The notes below the pieces were generated by a model, which ran no database searches, was not told the DNA's origin, and saw only the letters and a program-made list of their open reading frames with translations. A stretch of 64,000 nucleotides of DNA from UBA4416 sp943362175 (GTDB lineage: Bacteria > Bacteroidota > Bacteroidia > B-17B0 > Aurantibacillaceae): contig CALRIU020000014.1 in the NCBI GenBank assembly GCA_943362175.1, positions 1 through 64,000 of the forward strand, read 5' to 3'. Below, piece after piece: positions 47,614 through 54,527 of the stretch (positions are counted from its first letter, which is position 1; each line of letters starts with the position of its first letter). A program made the translations under genes and the position numbers.

Positions 47614-48284
47614 TCGCGCTCAGGAATTTGCAGATAGGCTACAGGCAGCGAAAGAAAACCGTTTCTGTGTTTTCGGGGCTCAGCGCGGAGTTCAGGGCCG
47701 GCGATCTGGTGGGCCTCATGGGCAATAACGGAGTAGGGAAGTCCACGCTTCTGAAGACGATCACAGGTACTCTGTCCGCCTTATCGGGAGAGGTTTTGCT
47801 CAACGGAAAACATATTGGCGCTTACACCGCTTCGGAATTAGCGCAGCAGCTTTCCATTGTGGTCACAGAGCGCATCGGAGGCTTCAACCTCACCACGCGC
47901 GACGTGGTGGCCAGCGGACGCATTCCTTACATCAACGTATTCGGGAAGCTGAGTGCAGGCGATGAGGCCATTGTGCAGCAAAGCCTGGAGCAGATGGGCA
48001 TTACTCCACTGAAGGATAAATTGGTGGATGAACTCAGCGACGGGCAGCGCCAGAAGGTGATGATCGCCAAATCGCTGGCGCAGCAAACGCCGGTGATTGT
48101 GCTCGATGAGCCTACCGCCTTTTTGGATTATAACTCCAGGCATCAGCTCTTCCGCACCCTCCAGGAGCTCTGCGAGCAGCAGCAAAAGCTCATCATCGTG
48201 TCCTCGCACGACCTCGATTTGATGAAACCCTATATCAACCGCTCGCTTACGCTGGAGGAGGGGAATGTAAACATATTGAAATAA
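47610..48284 (+). CDS. ABC transporter ATPase of the iron/cobalamin importer
   Basis: A 224-residue ATPase. Walker A is GNNGVGKST, the signature motif is LSDGQRQKVMIAKSLAQ, Walker B is VIVLDEPTAF, and the H-loop is VSSHDLD. The four-base overlap with the permease gene (ATGA) shows translational coupling. It powers import through the FecCD permease. It is shorter than many FepC proteins (~250), but all motifs are present. A terminator follows. Confidence 0.93.
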   Translation: MIALRNLQIGYRQRKKTVSVFSGLSAEFRAGDLVGLMGNNGVGKSTLLKTITGTLSALSGEVLLNGKHIGAYTASELAQQLSIVVTERIGGFNLTTRDVVASGRIPYINVFGKLSAGDEAIVQQSLEQMGITPLKDKLVDELSDGQRQKVMIAKSLAQQTPVIVLDEPTAFLDYNSRHQLFRTLQELCEQQQKLIIVSSHDLDLMKPYINRSLTLEEGNVNILK

Positions 48285-48308
48285 TAAGCCAAAGTTAGAC
48301 TCTTGAGA

Positions 48309-48336
48309 TCAAAAAGGGCGGTTTACCGCCCTTTTT
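48309..48336 (+). terminator. Rho-independent terminator
   Basis: The stem aaaagggcggt / accgcccttttt with loop tt lies 25 bases after the ATPase stop. The predicted T tract touches the ATG of the next frame. Confidence 0.88.
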
Positions 48337-49077
48337 ATGTCGTTGCCGTCGCGTATATTTGAAAGCCCCGTGCCTTCCAATAATGACGTCATATACAGTA
48401 TTATTTCAGGTGTCTCTACAACAGCAGCACTTATATATTATATCCGCAACCGCCGCCATAAAGCAGAAATTGAGCGTCTTCTGCGGTTGTCAGATAAGCT
48501 TGAGCTGGAGATCAAATACCTGGAAACGGAGAATGCCAGTGCAAAATTGAACCCTCATTTATTAAAAAACACACTCAACGCTATTTATTCCTATTCCTGG
48601 CAAACCACTCATGCCATTGAGAAGCTATCGGAGATGCTGAAGTATATTCTGAATGAGAACAAGAGAAAATACGTTCCTCTCCACGAAGAGCTTGCTTTTC
48701 TGAAAGCTTATTACCAGGTACATAAAATGAAATTATCTCCTCAAACCAAAGATAAGTTTACATTGAATATCAGCGCGGAATCCGGAGGCCTGAAAATTGC
48801 GCCTTTGCTGACGGTTAATTTTATTGAGAACGCTTTTGTGCATGGAGATTATACCAATTCAGACTCTTTTCTCGATCTGCACATTACCGTAACACAAAAT
48901 CAATTAATCTACTGTGTAAAGAATAGTTACTCGAGGTCTTCAGGCTCTACCGGTCTGGGGAACCAGAATTTTAGAAAAAGGCTTGATCTGCTTCATCACG
49001 GCAAACATGAGTTAGTGCTCACTCAGGATAGCCGGATGTATACTGCCACCTTAAAGCTCCAGCTCCATGAACATTAG
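48337..49077 (+). CDS. LytS-like histidine kinase, short form
   Basis: A 246-residue kinase. One N-terminal hydrophobic stretch (VIYSIISGVSTTAALIYYI) precedes a coiled coil and the phospho-acceptor His74 in KLNPHLLKNTLNAIYSY. The ATPase domain shows LTVNFIENAFVHGD and STGLGNQNFRKRL. The ATG at 48337 directly abuts the T tract of the previous terminator, and TATATTTG at 48353-48360 matches a -7 promoter element. Transcription may therefore start inside this frame, in which case GTG at 48370 would be the start. It overlaps the LytTR gene by 11 bases. Confidence 0.85.
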   Translation: MSLPSRIFESPVPSNNDVIYSIISGVSTTAALIYYIRNRRHKAEIERLLRLSDKLELEIKYLETENASAKLNPHLLKNTLNAIYSYSWQTTHAIEKLSEMLKYILNENKRKYVPLHEELAFLKAYYQVHKMKLSPQTKDKFTLNISAESGGLKIAPLLTVNFIENAFVHGDYTNSDSFLDLHITVTQNQLIYCVKNSYSRSSGSTGLGNQNFRKRLDLLHHGKHELVLTQDSRMYTATLKLQLHEH

Positions 49078-49786
49078 AGTCGTCGTCGTAGACGATGATT
49101 TTTCGTCGCTGCAAGCCATCAAGAATTACTGCGGCCAATTGGAGGTGGAGGTCGTGCAGGCATTTAACTCCGCTAAGGAATTTGCCGGTTCGTTCCAGGA
49201 TTTAAACTTTGATATCGCTATACTGGATTACGAGATGCCGGGTTACAATGGCCTCCAGTTGGCTGAATTGCTAAACTCCAAGAACATTCCTGTGATGTTT
49301 GTCACCGGGCATCGCACCGAAATAGCAGCAAAAGCCTGGGATTTGAACTGCCTTGCCTGTATTGAAAAACCGGTAACGGTGAATAAGCTTAAAGATGCCC
49401 TCACAAAAAATAAGCCGTCTAAGCGTTTGGAACAACAAGTGGTGCAGCTCGAGCTCTATGGTGGACAACTTGCCAACTTTAAAGTATCTGAAATCATACA
49501 CATTGGCAGATGCGAGTCTGACACCAGTGGTAATGACAGGCTGCTAACGCTTGCTTCCGGCAAAACGCACCGGGTAATTAAAAAAAAGATGGAGGATTTT
49601 ATGAGTGTGCTCCCAAACGATAGGTTTATGCGGATTGGCAAATCGGATATCGTCTCTAAAGATGCTATTATGTTTTGCAGCAAAAATCTGGAAGAGCTTA
49701 CGCTTTCTACCAACAAAAAAGTGACTATATCCGCTCACCGCAAAGAAGATTTTAAGCATTGGTTTTTCACCGAATCACCTTTATAA
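49067..49786 (+). CDS. LytTR-family response regulator
   Basis: A 239-residue regulator with a receiver domain (DDD at 9-11, phospho-acceptor Asp54 in ILDYEMPGYNG, Lys in IEKPVTVNKL) and a C-terminal LytTR-like DNA-binding domain (SEIIHIGRCESD, THRVIKKKMEDFMSVL, DRFMRIGKSDIVSKD). It is encoded 11 bases into the end of the kinase gene and surely works with it. The neighbouring small-ORF cluster starts 90 bases downstream and is a plausible target. Confidence 0.9.
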   Translation: MNIRVVVVDDDFSSLQAIKNYCGQLEVEVVQAFNSAKEFAGSFQDLNFDIAILDYEMPGYNGLQLAELLNSKNIPVMFVTGHRTEIAAKAWDLNCLACIEKPVTVNKLKDALTKNKPSKRLEQQVVQLELYGGQLANFKVSEIIHIGRCESDTSGNDRLLTLASGKTHRVIKKKMEDFMSVLPNDRFMRIGKSDIVSKDAIMFCSKNLEELTLSTNKKVTISAHRKEDFKHWFFTESPL

Positions 49787-49812
49787 GCTATTTCCCACCT
49801 TATTTTACCTGT

Positions 49813-49845
49813 TTGACACCCTTATTAATTAAGCGTTCATCTTTG
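49813..49845 (+). promoter_or_regulatory. Promoter of the small-ORF cluster
   Basis: TTG at 49813-49815 and CATCTTTG at 49838-49845 (one mismatch to TAnnTTTG) are separated by 22 bases, close to the Bacteroidota spacing, and lie 30 bases upstream of the first small ORF. Confidence 0.6.
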
Positions 49846-49881
49846 CGCTAGTTTTGGTCTATCATTCTAAAACAAATGATT

Positions 49882-50013
49882 ATGAAAGATCCAAAACATG
49901 ATGCAGACAACCATGCCAATCAGCTGAATCCTAACAACGATGCCTATTGGGAAGCAAGAGGCTACGATGAACGCCCGGATGACTGGGAAGAGCAGATCGC
50001 CGATGAAGACTAA
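49882..50013 (+). CDS. Small conserved-looking acidic protein (43 aa)
   Basis: A 43-residue peptide, MKDPKHDADNHANQLNPNND followed by AYWEARGYDERPDDWEEQ and an acidic tail. The core NPNNDAYWEARGYDERPDDW looks like a conserved family of tiny Bacteroidota proteins. An in-frame ATG six bases upstream (49876) could also be used. It is followed one base later by the next ATG, so the three small ORFs may be translated together. Function is unknown. Confidence 0.62.
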   Translation: MKDPKHDADNHANQLNPNNDAYWEARGYDERPDDWEEQIADED

Positions 50014-50014
50014 A

Positions 50015-50125
50015 ATGATGGTTTACATCCCTGATTTTCCAACAAAACCAGTTGTTGGATGCGGAAGCCCAAAAGCAGACAGAGTAGGCGTAACTTATAA
50101 ATCCATGAATTATGGCAAAAGGTAA
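50015..50125 (+). CDS. Small ORF (36 aa), middle of the cluster
   Basis: It begins ATGATG one base after the stop of the previous small ORF (TAA-A-ATG). The peptide is MMVYIPDFPTKPVVGCG followed by SPKADRVGVTYKSMNYGKR, with a single cysteine and a basic end. Its stop overlaps the start of the third ORF by 14 bases. Coding status is uncertain; no family is recognised. Confidence 0.42.
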   Translation: MMVYIPDFPTKPVVGCGSPKADRVGVTYKSMNYGKR

Positions 50126-50183
50126 AGGCGGTTGGCCAAGCACAACCGGAAGACCATCAGGCAAAGGCAGAGATAATGCATAG
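50112..50183 (+). CDS. Tiny Gly/Lys-rich peptide (23 aa)
   Basis: The ORF encodes MAKGKGGWPSTTGRPSGKG plus RDNA. The pattern KGGWPSTTGxPSGxGR is one I associate with tiny conserved Bacteroidota proteins, though this could not be checked. It overlaps the previous ORF and is followed by a terminator, so it ends the cluster. It is too short for most gene finders. Confidence 0.5.
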   Translation: MAKGKGGWPSTTGRPSGKGRDNA

Positions 50184-50194
50184 CCGGATTCTAA

Positions 50195-50218
50195 AGAGGG
50201 GCATCAGCCCCTTTTTTT
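50195..50218 (+). terminator. Rho-independent terminator
   Basis: The hairpin aggggc / gccccт-type stem (positions 50197-50212, loop atca) is followed by seven T residues. It closes the small-ORF cluster. Confidence 0.85.
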
Positions 50219-50270
50219 CGCCTGCTTTATTTAGCCAATGCACCGGTCTACAACAATTTCCTTATGAATT

Positions 50271-50822
50271 CTAAGCCTTCCTGCTCCACAGCGGTTTTTC
50301 CTTCAATACTTTTTTATACACCGGGCAGCCCTCGTGGTGCGCGCCGGGCAGCAGGCCGATGCTCATGAGAAATTCGTTCACAATTTCGCCGCCGGTAAAT
50401 TTGAAGGTCTTTTTAAAAAGCTTCACCCATTCTTCTTTTGTTTTGGGATGATGCGCTTCGAGCCAGGCGTCGAAGGAGCCGTGCGATTTCTGCAATTGCA
50501 AAATGGTCTTCGCATTTTCGATGGCCGCATTTATTTTGAGGCGGTTGCGGATAATGCCCGGATCGGCCATGAGGCGCTCGCGGTCGGCCTCGGTATAGGC
50601 GGCTACTTTTTTGAGGTGGAAGTTGTGGTAAGCTTTGCGAAAGGTGGCCTCCTTTTTCAGGATGGTTTCCCAGCTCAGGCCGGCCTGGTTGATCTCCAGC
50701 ACGAGGCGGCAGAAGAGCTCGTGGTCGTCGTGGATGGGAAAGCCGTAGGCCTGGTCGTGGTAGGCTTTGTGGATGGCCCGGCGCTCTTCGGGCATGGAGG
50801 GGATGGCGTGGCAGTAGGACAT
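50271..50822 (-). CDS. tag: DNA-3-methyladenine glycosylase I
   Basis: A 183-residue base-excision repair enzyme that removes 3-methyladenine from alkylated DNA. The N-terminal Cys4 and His18, and the C-terminal HHEGCPVY with His and Cys, correspond to the zinc ligands of the family. The AYHDQAYG and NQAGLSWETILKKEATF segments and the helix-hairpin-helix-like RNRLKINAAIENAK are typical. Length matches E. coli Tag. It is monocistronic; the long interval on its upstream side carries the structured repeat. Confidence 0.94.
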   Translation of the reverse strand: MSYCHAIPSMPEERRAIHKAYHDQAYGFPIHDDHELFCRLVLEINQAGLSWETILKKEATFRKAYHNFHLKKVAAYTEADRERLMADPGIIRNRLKINAAIENAKTILQLQKSHGSFDAWLEAHHPKTKEEWVKLFKKTFKFTGGEIVNEFLMSIGLLPGAHHEGCPVYKKVLKEKPLWSRKA

Positions 50823-50940
50823 AAACTTTTTTCCGGTAAAGATGGGGGCTTCTTCGCGGAAAGAAAAGAAACGGAGTGGAATGCTATGAAATATAGCATC
50901 GCGCCGGGGAGACTAATTTAATTTGCAGACGCATTTTTTT

Positions 50941-51106
50941 TGGCGTGCCCCTTCCGCCGCGCTTCCAGGAGCTCCGCAAGCGGCGGAAGGGTCAGGCTAT
51001 CACGCCACTCTTTTTTGCCGCCCTTCGGCTGCGGCCCTTCGCTTCCCTTCGGCTCCGCTCAGCGCCCGGCAAAAAAGGAGTTCTGTTCTATCCTTCACGC
51101 GGATTT
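50941..51106. repeat. Dispersed structured intergenic repeat (copy B)
   Basis: Outer arms tggcgtg / cacgcca (50941-51007) enclose ccttccgccgc / gcggcggaagg. A second hairpin has arms ttttttgccg / cggcaaaaaa (51011-51076), enclosing cttcccttcggctccgctca. The tail reads ttctgttctatccttcacgc. The plan matches 11742-11893 although stem sequences differ. The short frames in it have no coding signature. Confidence 0.7.
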
Positions 51107-51225
51107 AGCGCAAGCCATCAGCCTGATCGTTCAGGAAGGGCATCTTCAACACCAGGCCGTGTAGCGCAGGCTCCCGCAAAGCTCTTTGCGCGGCACTGGC
51201 AGCAAAACGCCCGCAACACGTCCTG

Positions 51226-51545
51226 AGCCAAACGAGACATCCAAGGGCGGGTTTCCCGGCAGTACATGGCAGGCTTGCCAAACAGAAGGGAATTGAAAAA
51301 CAGGGCGGTAAACCGAACCGTTTATGTGAAAGGAATGCTCTAATTTTGATTCAGGCCAAGGCGTTCTGCAAAGTTGTAGCCGGAACCCGAGGCAGTGAAG
51401 CCTGCCGGTGATGATCGCAGCAGGCAGATTCTATAAAGGACACAGGTCATGCATGGGAACCGGTGATGCGCCCACCGGTTCATACATCAGGGAGGCGCAG
51501 CAGGTAAGCCGAAAACTGACACATAGAGTAGGCCGTTTAAATTAA
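51226..51545 (+). ncRNA. Candidate structured RNA or leader upstream of the 88-residue ORF
   Basis: A gene-free stretch with several hairpins in order: tggca / tgcca (51267-51280), cggt / accg (51306-51315), gcctgc / gcaggc (51400-51425), and a strong nine-base stem gaaccggtg / caccggttc with loop atgcgcc (51457-51481). Then ggaggcgcagcaggtaagccgaaa follows, ending 14 bases before the small ORF. I compared it with RNase P, tmRNA, 6S, cobalamin riboswitch and group II intron patterns and found no convincing match. It is reported as a candidate only; orientation is taken from the downstream gene. Confidence 0.4.
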
Positions 51546-51558
51546 TCGTGTAATTGTT

Positions 51559-51825
51559 ATGGACACTAAAAAAGCAGCAAGTGAAAAAGACTTTCACAAA
51601 GAGATCACGAAATCTATTCTGGATGCGAAGATCGTTAACTACGAAGCCTTAGGCAAAACCTTCAGCAGCCTCGGGCCGGCCTTGGCGCTCCGCGACGATC
51701 CATGGGAAACGTTTTGCGGCACCATGAAGTTTTACATCCGTATTTTCAGGCTCCCGCCAATCGGGCCGGGATCGCAGGTACTTGACAGGCTGGAAAGACT
51801 GGAAAACCTGGGCAACCAATTGTAA
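51559..51825 (+). CDS. Small protein of unknown function (88 aa)
   Basis: An 88-residue protein, not recognised. The N-terminal half is charged and helical (KKAASEKDFHKEITKSILDA), the middle has ALALRDDPWETFCGTMKFY, and the C-terminus has FRLPPIGPGSQVLDRLERL. There is one cysteine. It lies 71 bases upstream of the 418-residue gene, with a terminator-like hairpin between them, and is preceded by the structured stretch. A precursor-peptide or regulator role cannot be shown. Start at the only ATG; coding is supported by clean codon use and the terminator. Confidence 0.62.
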   Translation: MDTKKAASEKDFHKEITKSILDAKIVNYEALGKTFSSLGPALALRDDPWETFCGTMKFYIRIFRLPPIGPGSQVLDRLERLENLGNQL

Positions 51826-51838
51826 CACACCCTTTCCT

Positions 51839-51885
51839 CCAAATGATGCCATGGCTTTGCCTGTGGCGTCATTTGGATTTTTTTT
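51839..51885 (+). terminator. Terminator or attenuator between the 88- and 418-residue genes
   Basis: Arms ccaaatgatgcca (51839-51851) and tggcgtcatttgg (51864-51876) pair with one G-T mismatch and are followed by eight T residues. The downstream ATG is only 11 bases away, so it could act as a partial terminator that sets the ratio of the two products. Confidence 0.78.
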
Positions 51886-51896
51886 CATGACGATGT

Positions 51897-53153
51897 ATGA
51901 AAGCGACCCAAGCCCCTTTTGATGTTACAGCCATTATGCCCGATCAGGCTTTTTTAGCCGGGCGCATGGCCTATGCCCTGGATTTTGCCCGGCGTACCGT
52001 GGTGCATTTGATTACGGAAGGGCACGCCGCCGGGGAAGATGATCCCTGGTATGTGCGCCCGGAAAAAATCATTGCCGAAGCAGCTCTGCTGATGGTGTAT
52101 GCCAAAGCCGGGAAGCCCGATGCTGCCGTAAAAGAAGCGCTGGCAGCCTTATATGACGTGCTCGAGCCCTTGGCCCGGAGCAAAGCCGTATTGGGAAACA
52201 TCTGCCTGAAACCGGCCATGGCCCTGGATTACGGCTGCGCGCACCTGTGCCTGAGCTACCTCGGCTACCCCAATGCCTTATTTGATGAGGCCCTGGAGCA
52301 GGCCCTGAGGGCTAACAAGCATACAGAGCGCACGCCTTACCGCATGCTGGAGCAAGCCTGGCTGAAGACCCTGTGGAAAGGGGCAGGGACCCAACAGGAA
52401 CTTGCGCTATGGAGCAGCCTTGGCTGCCTGAACCAGGCACCCGACCTGTTCAGCGAAAGCAGCGACGATGTGTATGCCACCACGCATGCGGCGATGTACC
52501 TGTTCTTTGATGGGCAGGCCGCGGCTCCTGTTGATACCGATAGCCTGATCGCCTACCTGGAAAGCTGGCTGGTGATCTATATGGACAAGCAGGATTATGA
52601 CATTGCGGGCGAAGTGTTGCAGGCCTGGGCCATGACGGGCAGGCCTTTTAGCACGATTGCCCTGTTTTCCTTAACATGCCTGGTGGAGATCGAAAAGCGG
52701 GTAGGATTTTTACCGGCACCGAACCTCGACCTGAGCCTCATTGAGGGAAGGGAGCAACAGGAACGCAGAACCTATATCTACAGTGTGAACTACCATACGG
52801 CTTTTGTGATGGGCCTTTTATGCGCAAGCCTGTTCAGGCGTGGCGAATGGCATGCCTGCGAAACGGATGCCACATGCTACGATGCGGAATGGAACGCGCT
52901 GTTGAAAGCAGAATTGCAGACCGGAACACCGGCGCACTGGATGGACTATTACAAAACGCTGGAGGCTCCTCAGAAAGAAGCCCTCATGCCCTGGCTGTAC
53001 CAGGTGGTGCTCACGCGGAAGATCCGTGGCTACGACTACGATGCCGCCAAAAAACTGATAGACCGCGCCAAAGGCACGGCGATGGAAAATCTGGTCATCA
53101 GCCAACAGGCCGTGGAGCTCCTGAGCCGGATTGGTTTGGTGGAGCGGTTTTGA
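51897..53153 (+). CDS. Large helical protein of unknown function (418 aa)
   Basis: A 418-residue protein with no signal peptide and high helical content (MAYALDFARRTVVHLITEG, EAALLMVYAKAGKPDAAVKEALAAL, AMALDYGCAHLCLSYLGYP). Repeated patterns of about 50 residues suggest an alpha/alpha barrel or helical solenoid. The segment TYIYSVNYHTAFVMGL recalls DUF6895-type proteins, which are better known from Actinobacteria; this is only a resemblance. No catalytic motif is clear. The gene follows the 88-residue ORF and precedes a Crp-like regulator on the same strand, so the three may form a functional unit. Confidence 0.65.
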   Translation: MKATQAPFDVTAIMPDQAFLAGRMAYALDFARRTVVHLITEGHAAGEDDPWYVRPEKIIAEAALLMVYAKAGKPDAAVKEALAALYDVLEPLARSKAVLGNICLKPAMALDYGCAHLCLSYLGYPNALFDEALEQALRANKHTERTPYRMLEQAWLKTLWKGAGTQQELALWSSLGCLNQAPDLFSESSDDVYATTHAAMYLFFDGQAAAPVDTDSLIAYLESWLVIYMDKQDYDIAGEVLQAWAMTGRPFSTIALFSLTCLVEIEKRVGFLPAPNLDLSLIEGREQQERRTYIYSVNYHTAFVMGLLCASLFRRGEWHACETDATCYDAEWNALLKAELQTGTPAHWMDYYKTLEAPQKEALMPWLYQVVLTRKIRGYDYDAAKKLIDRAKGTAMENLVISQQAVELLSRIGLVERF

Positions 53154-53229
53154 TCCTGCCTTTTTGATCTCTTTTTATTCGGGTGATTATCCTTCGTCGG
53201 CTAAGCAAAACCTTCCTCCGAAAAATGCG

Positions 53230-53237
53230 TAGCTTTG
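53230..53237 (+). promoter_or_regulatory. -7 promoter element of the Crp-like gene
   Basis: TAGCTTTG is an exact TAnnTTTG match and ends five bases before the ATG at 53242, so transcription would start essentially at the start codon. No clear TTG is at the -33 position. Confidence 0.5.
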
Positions 53238-53241
53238 CTTC

Positions 53242-53817
53242 ATGCATCCCAGCCTGAAAGCGCATATCCGTACATGGGTCGATCTGCCCGACGCAGACTT
53301 CGACGCCATGAGCCCTTACTTTGAGGAGCTGACGGTGAAGAAAAAACAAAACCTGCTCATCGAAGGCAAGGTATGCGGGCACAGCTACTTTATTGTGAAA
53401 GGCCTGCTGCGCCTGTTCTTTGTGAATAACAAGGGCGTGGAGCAGACCACGCAGTTTGCCATGGAGAACTGGTGGATGGCCGACTACCATTCCTTTTCCA
53501 CCCGGCAGCCTTCGGAGTTCTACATCCAGGCCGTGGAGACATCTGCGGTGCTGAGCCTGAGCGATGCCGGCCAGGAGCAGTTGCTGGCGGAGTTCCCGAA
53601 GATGGAACGGTATTTCAGGCTCCTGCACCAGCGCGTGCATGCGGCTTCGCAGCTGCGCATGAAGCTGCAGTACGATTTTTCGCGCGAGGAGCTGTACCAC
53701 GATTTTAACCGCCGCCACCCCGAATTTGTGCAGCGCATCCCTCAGTACCTCATGGCCTCTTACCTGGGCTTTACGGCCGAGTACCTGAGCGAGATCCGCA
53801 GGAAGCGCATTTCTTAA
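53242..53817 (+). CDS. Crp/Fnr-family transcriptional regulator
   Basis: A 191-residue regulator. The N-terminal ~120 residues form a cyclic-nucleotide-binding-like beta roll (KKKQNLLIEGKVCGHSYFIV, GLLRLFFVNNKGVEQTTQF, SEFYIQAVETSAVLSLS). The C-terminal helix-turn-helix is RIPQYLMASYLGFTAEYLSEIRRKR in two parts. Bacteroidota members of this type often lack known ligands and control nearby genes. The next gene (AhpD-like) follows by 62 bases, with its own -7 element, and is a likely target. Nucleotide binding is doubtful because the usual RPR-type residues are not evident. Confidence 0.88.
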   Translation: MHPSLKAHIRTWVDLPDADFDAMSPYFEELTVKKKQNLLIEGKVCGHSYFIVKGLLRLFFVNNKGVEQTTQFAMENWWMADYHSFSTRQPSEFYIQAVETSAVLSLSDAGQEQLLAEFPKMERYFRLLHQRVHAASQLRMKLQYDFSREELYHDFNRRHPEFVQRIPQYLMASYLGFTAEYLSEIRRKRIS

Positions 53818-53849
53818 ACGGGTTTAAGAAGTTTTGGCGGGCAGGGCTC

Positions 53850-53857
53850 TACCTTTG
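53850..53857 (+). promoter_or_regulatory. -7 promoter element of the AhpD-like gene
   Basis: TACCTTTG is an exact TAnnTTTG match 22 bases before the ATG at 53880. A proper -33 TTG at the usual distance was not found, so an activator such as the upstream Crp-like protein may be needed. Confidence 0.5.
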
Positions 53858-53879
53858 ACCCAACAAAACCAAAGAAACC

Positions 53880-54332
53880 ATGACCACACGATTGACCATC
53901 GAACAGGAAACGCCGGAAGCTTATAAAGCGGTATACGGCCTGGCGCTTGCCCTCAAACACATCAACCTCACCCCCATCCAGAAGGAGCTCATCAAAATCA
54001 GGGCCTCGCAGATTAATCACTGCGCTTTCTGCATCAACATGCATACGAAGGAAGCGCTGGCGGCCGGCGAAAGCCAGCAAAGGATCTTCCTCCTCAGCGC
54101 CTGGCGCGAAACAGACCTCTTTACCGAAGAAGAAAGGGCCATCCTGCAACTAACGGAAGAAGTCACGCTTATTCATCAAGAGGGCCTCACCGACGCCACT
54201 TATGCCCTGGCAGAGCAATTCTTCGACAAGCAGACGATCTCGCAGATCATCATGAGCATTGTGCTCATCAATGCCTGGAACCGGATTGCCGTGAGTAGCA
54301 GGATGGAGCTGGGGAAGTGGCTTTTCACTTAA
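53880..54332 (+). CDS. Carboxymuconolactone decarboxylase/AhpD-family protein
   Basis: A 150-residue helical protein. The redox motif is Cys48-x2-Cys51 followed by His55 in INHCAFCINMHTKEA, as in AhpD-type alkylhydroperoxidases. The usual EERAILQLTEEVT and INAWNRIAVSS segments are present. Members reduce peroxides or act as decarboxylases; the CxxC-x3-H pattern favours peroxidase activity. It is encoded next to a Crp-like regulator, a common pairing in Bacteroidota, and has a terminator 8 bases after the stop. Confidence 0.9.
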   Translation: MTTRLTIEQETPEAYKAVYGLALALKHINLTPIQKELIKIRASQINHCAFCINMHTKEALAAGESQQRIFLLSAWRETDLFTEEERAILQLTEEVTLIHQEGLTDATYALAEQFFDKQTISQIIMSIVLINAWNRIAVSSRMELGKWLFT

Positions 54333-54337
54333 TAAGA

Positions 54338-54366
54338 ACCCTGCAAGGACGCTTGCGGGGTTTTTT
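54338..54366 (+). terminator. Rho-independent terminator
   Basis: The stem ccctgcaag / cttgcgggg (one G-T pair, loop gac) is followed by tttttt, just after the AhpD-like stop. The next 160 bases hold only a palindrome ggtaagc / gcttacc at 54418-54434 and mark the left edge of the AT-rich island. Confidence 0.82.
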
Positions 54367-54527
54367 ATTGATGTTTTTACAAAGAATGATACGCCCTACG
54401 GCATTCGATAGTTTTAAGGTAAGCATTGCTTACCGCGAAAGAAAGCGCAGTGGCCGCTACCGGGGAATCTGGAATGACATTGGAAGGAGGGTGTGTAGGG
54501 GGTAGACTTATTAATTATTAAAATGAG

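Noticed and set aside
50923..51226. Several overlapping short plus-strand frames
   Set aside because: They lie in the structured repeat and have no start or composition typical of genes.
51226..51545. RNase P, tmRNA, cobalamin riboswitch or group II intron
   Set aside because: Diagnostic sequences (gaggaaagtcc-type RNase P core, tmRNA ends, B12 box, intron domain V) were not found, so only a structured-region call is made.
54317..54505. Plus-strand frame of 62 codons after the AhpD-like gene
   Set aside because: It begins inside the AhpD-like gene and crosses its terminator; no family pattern.
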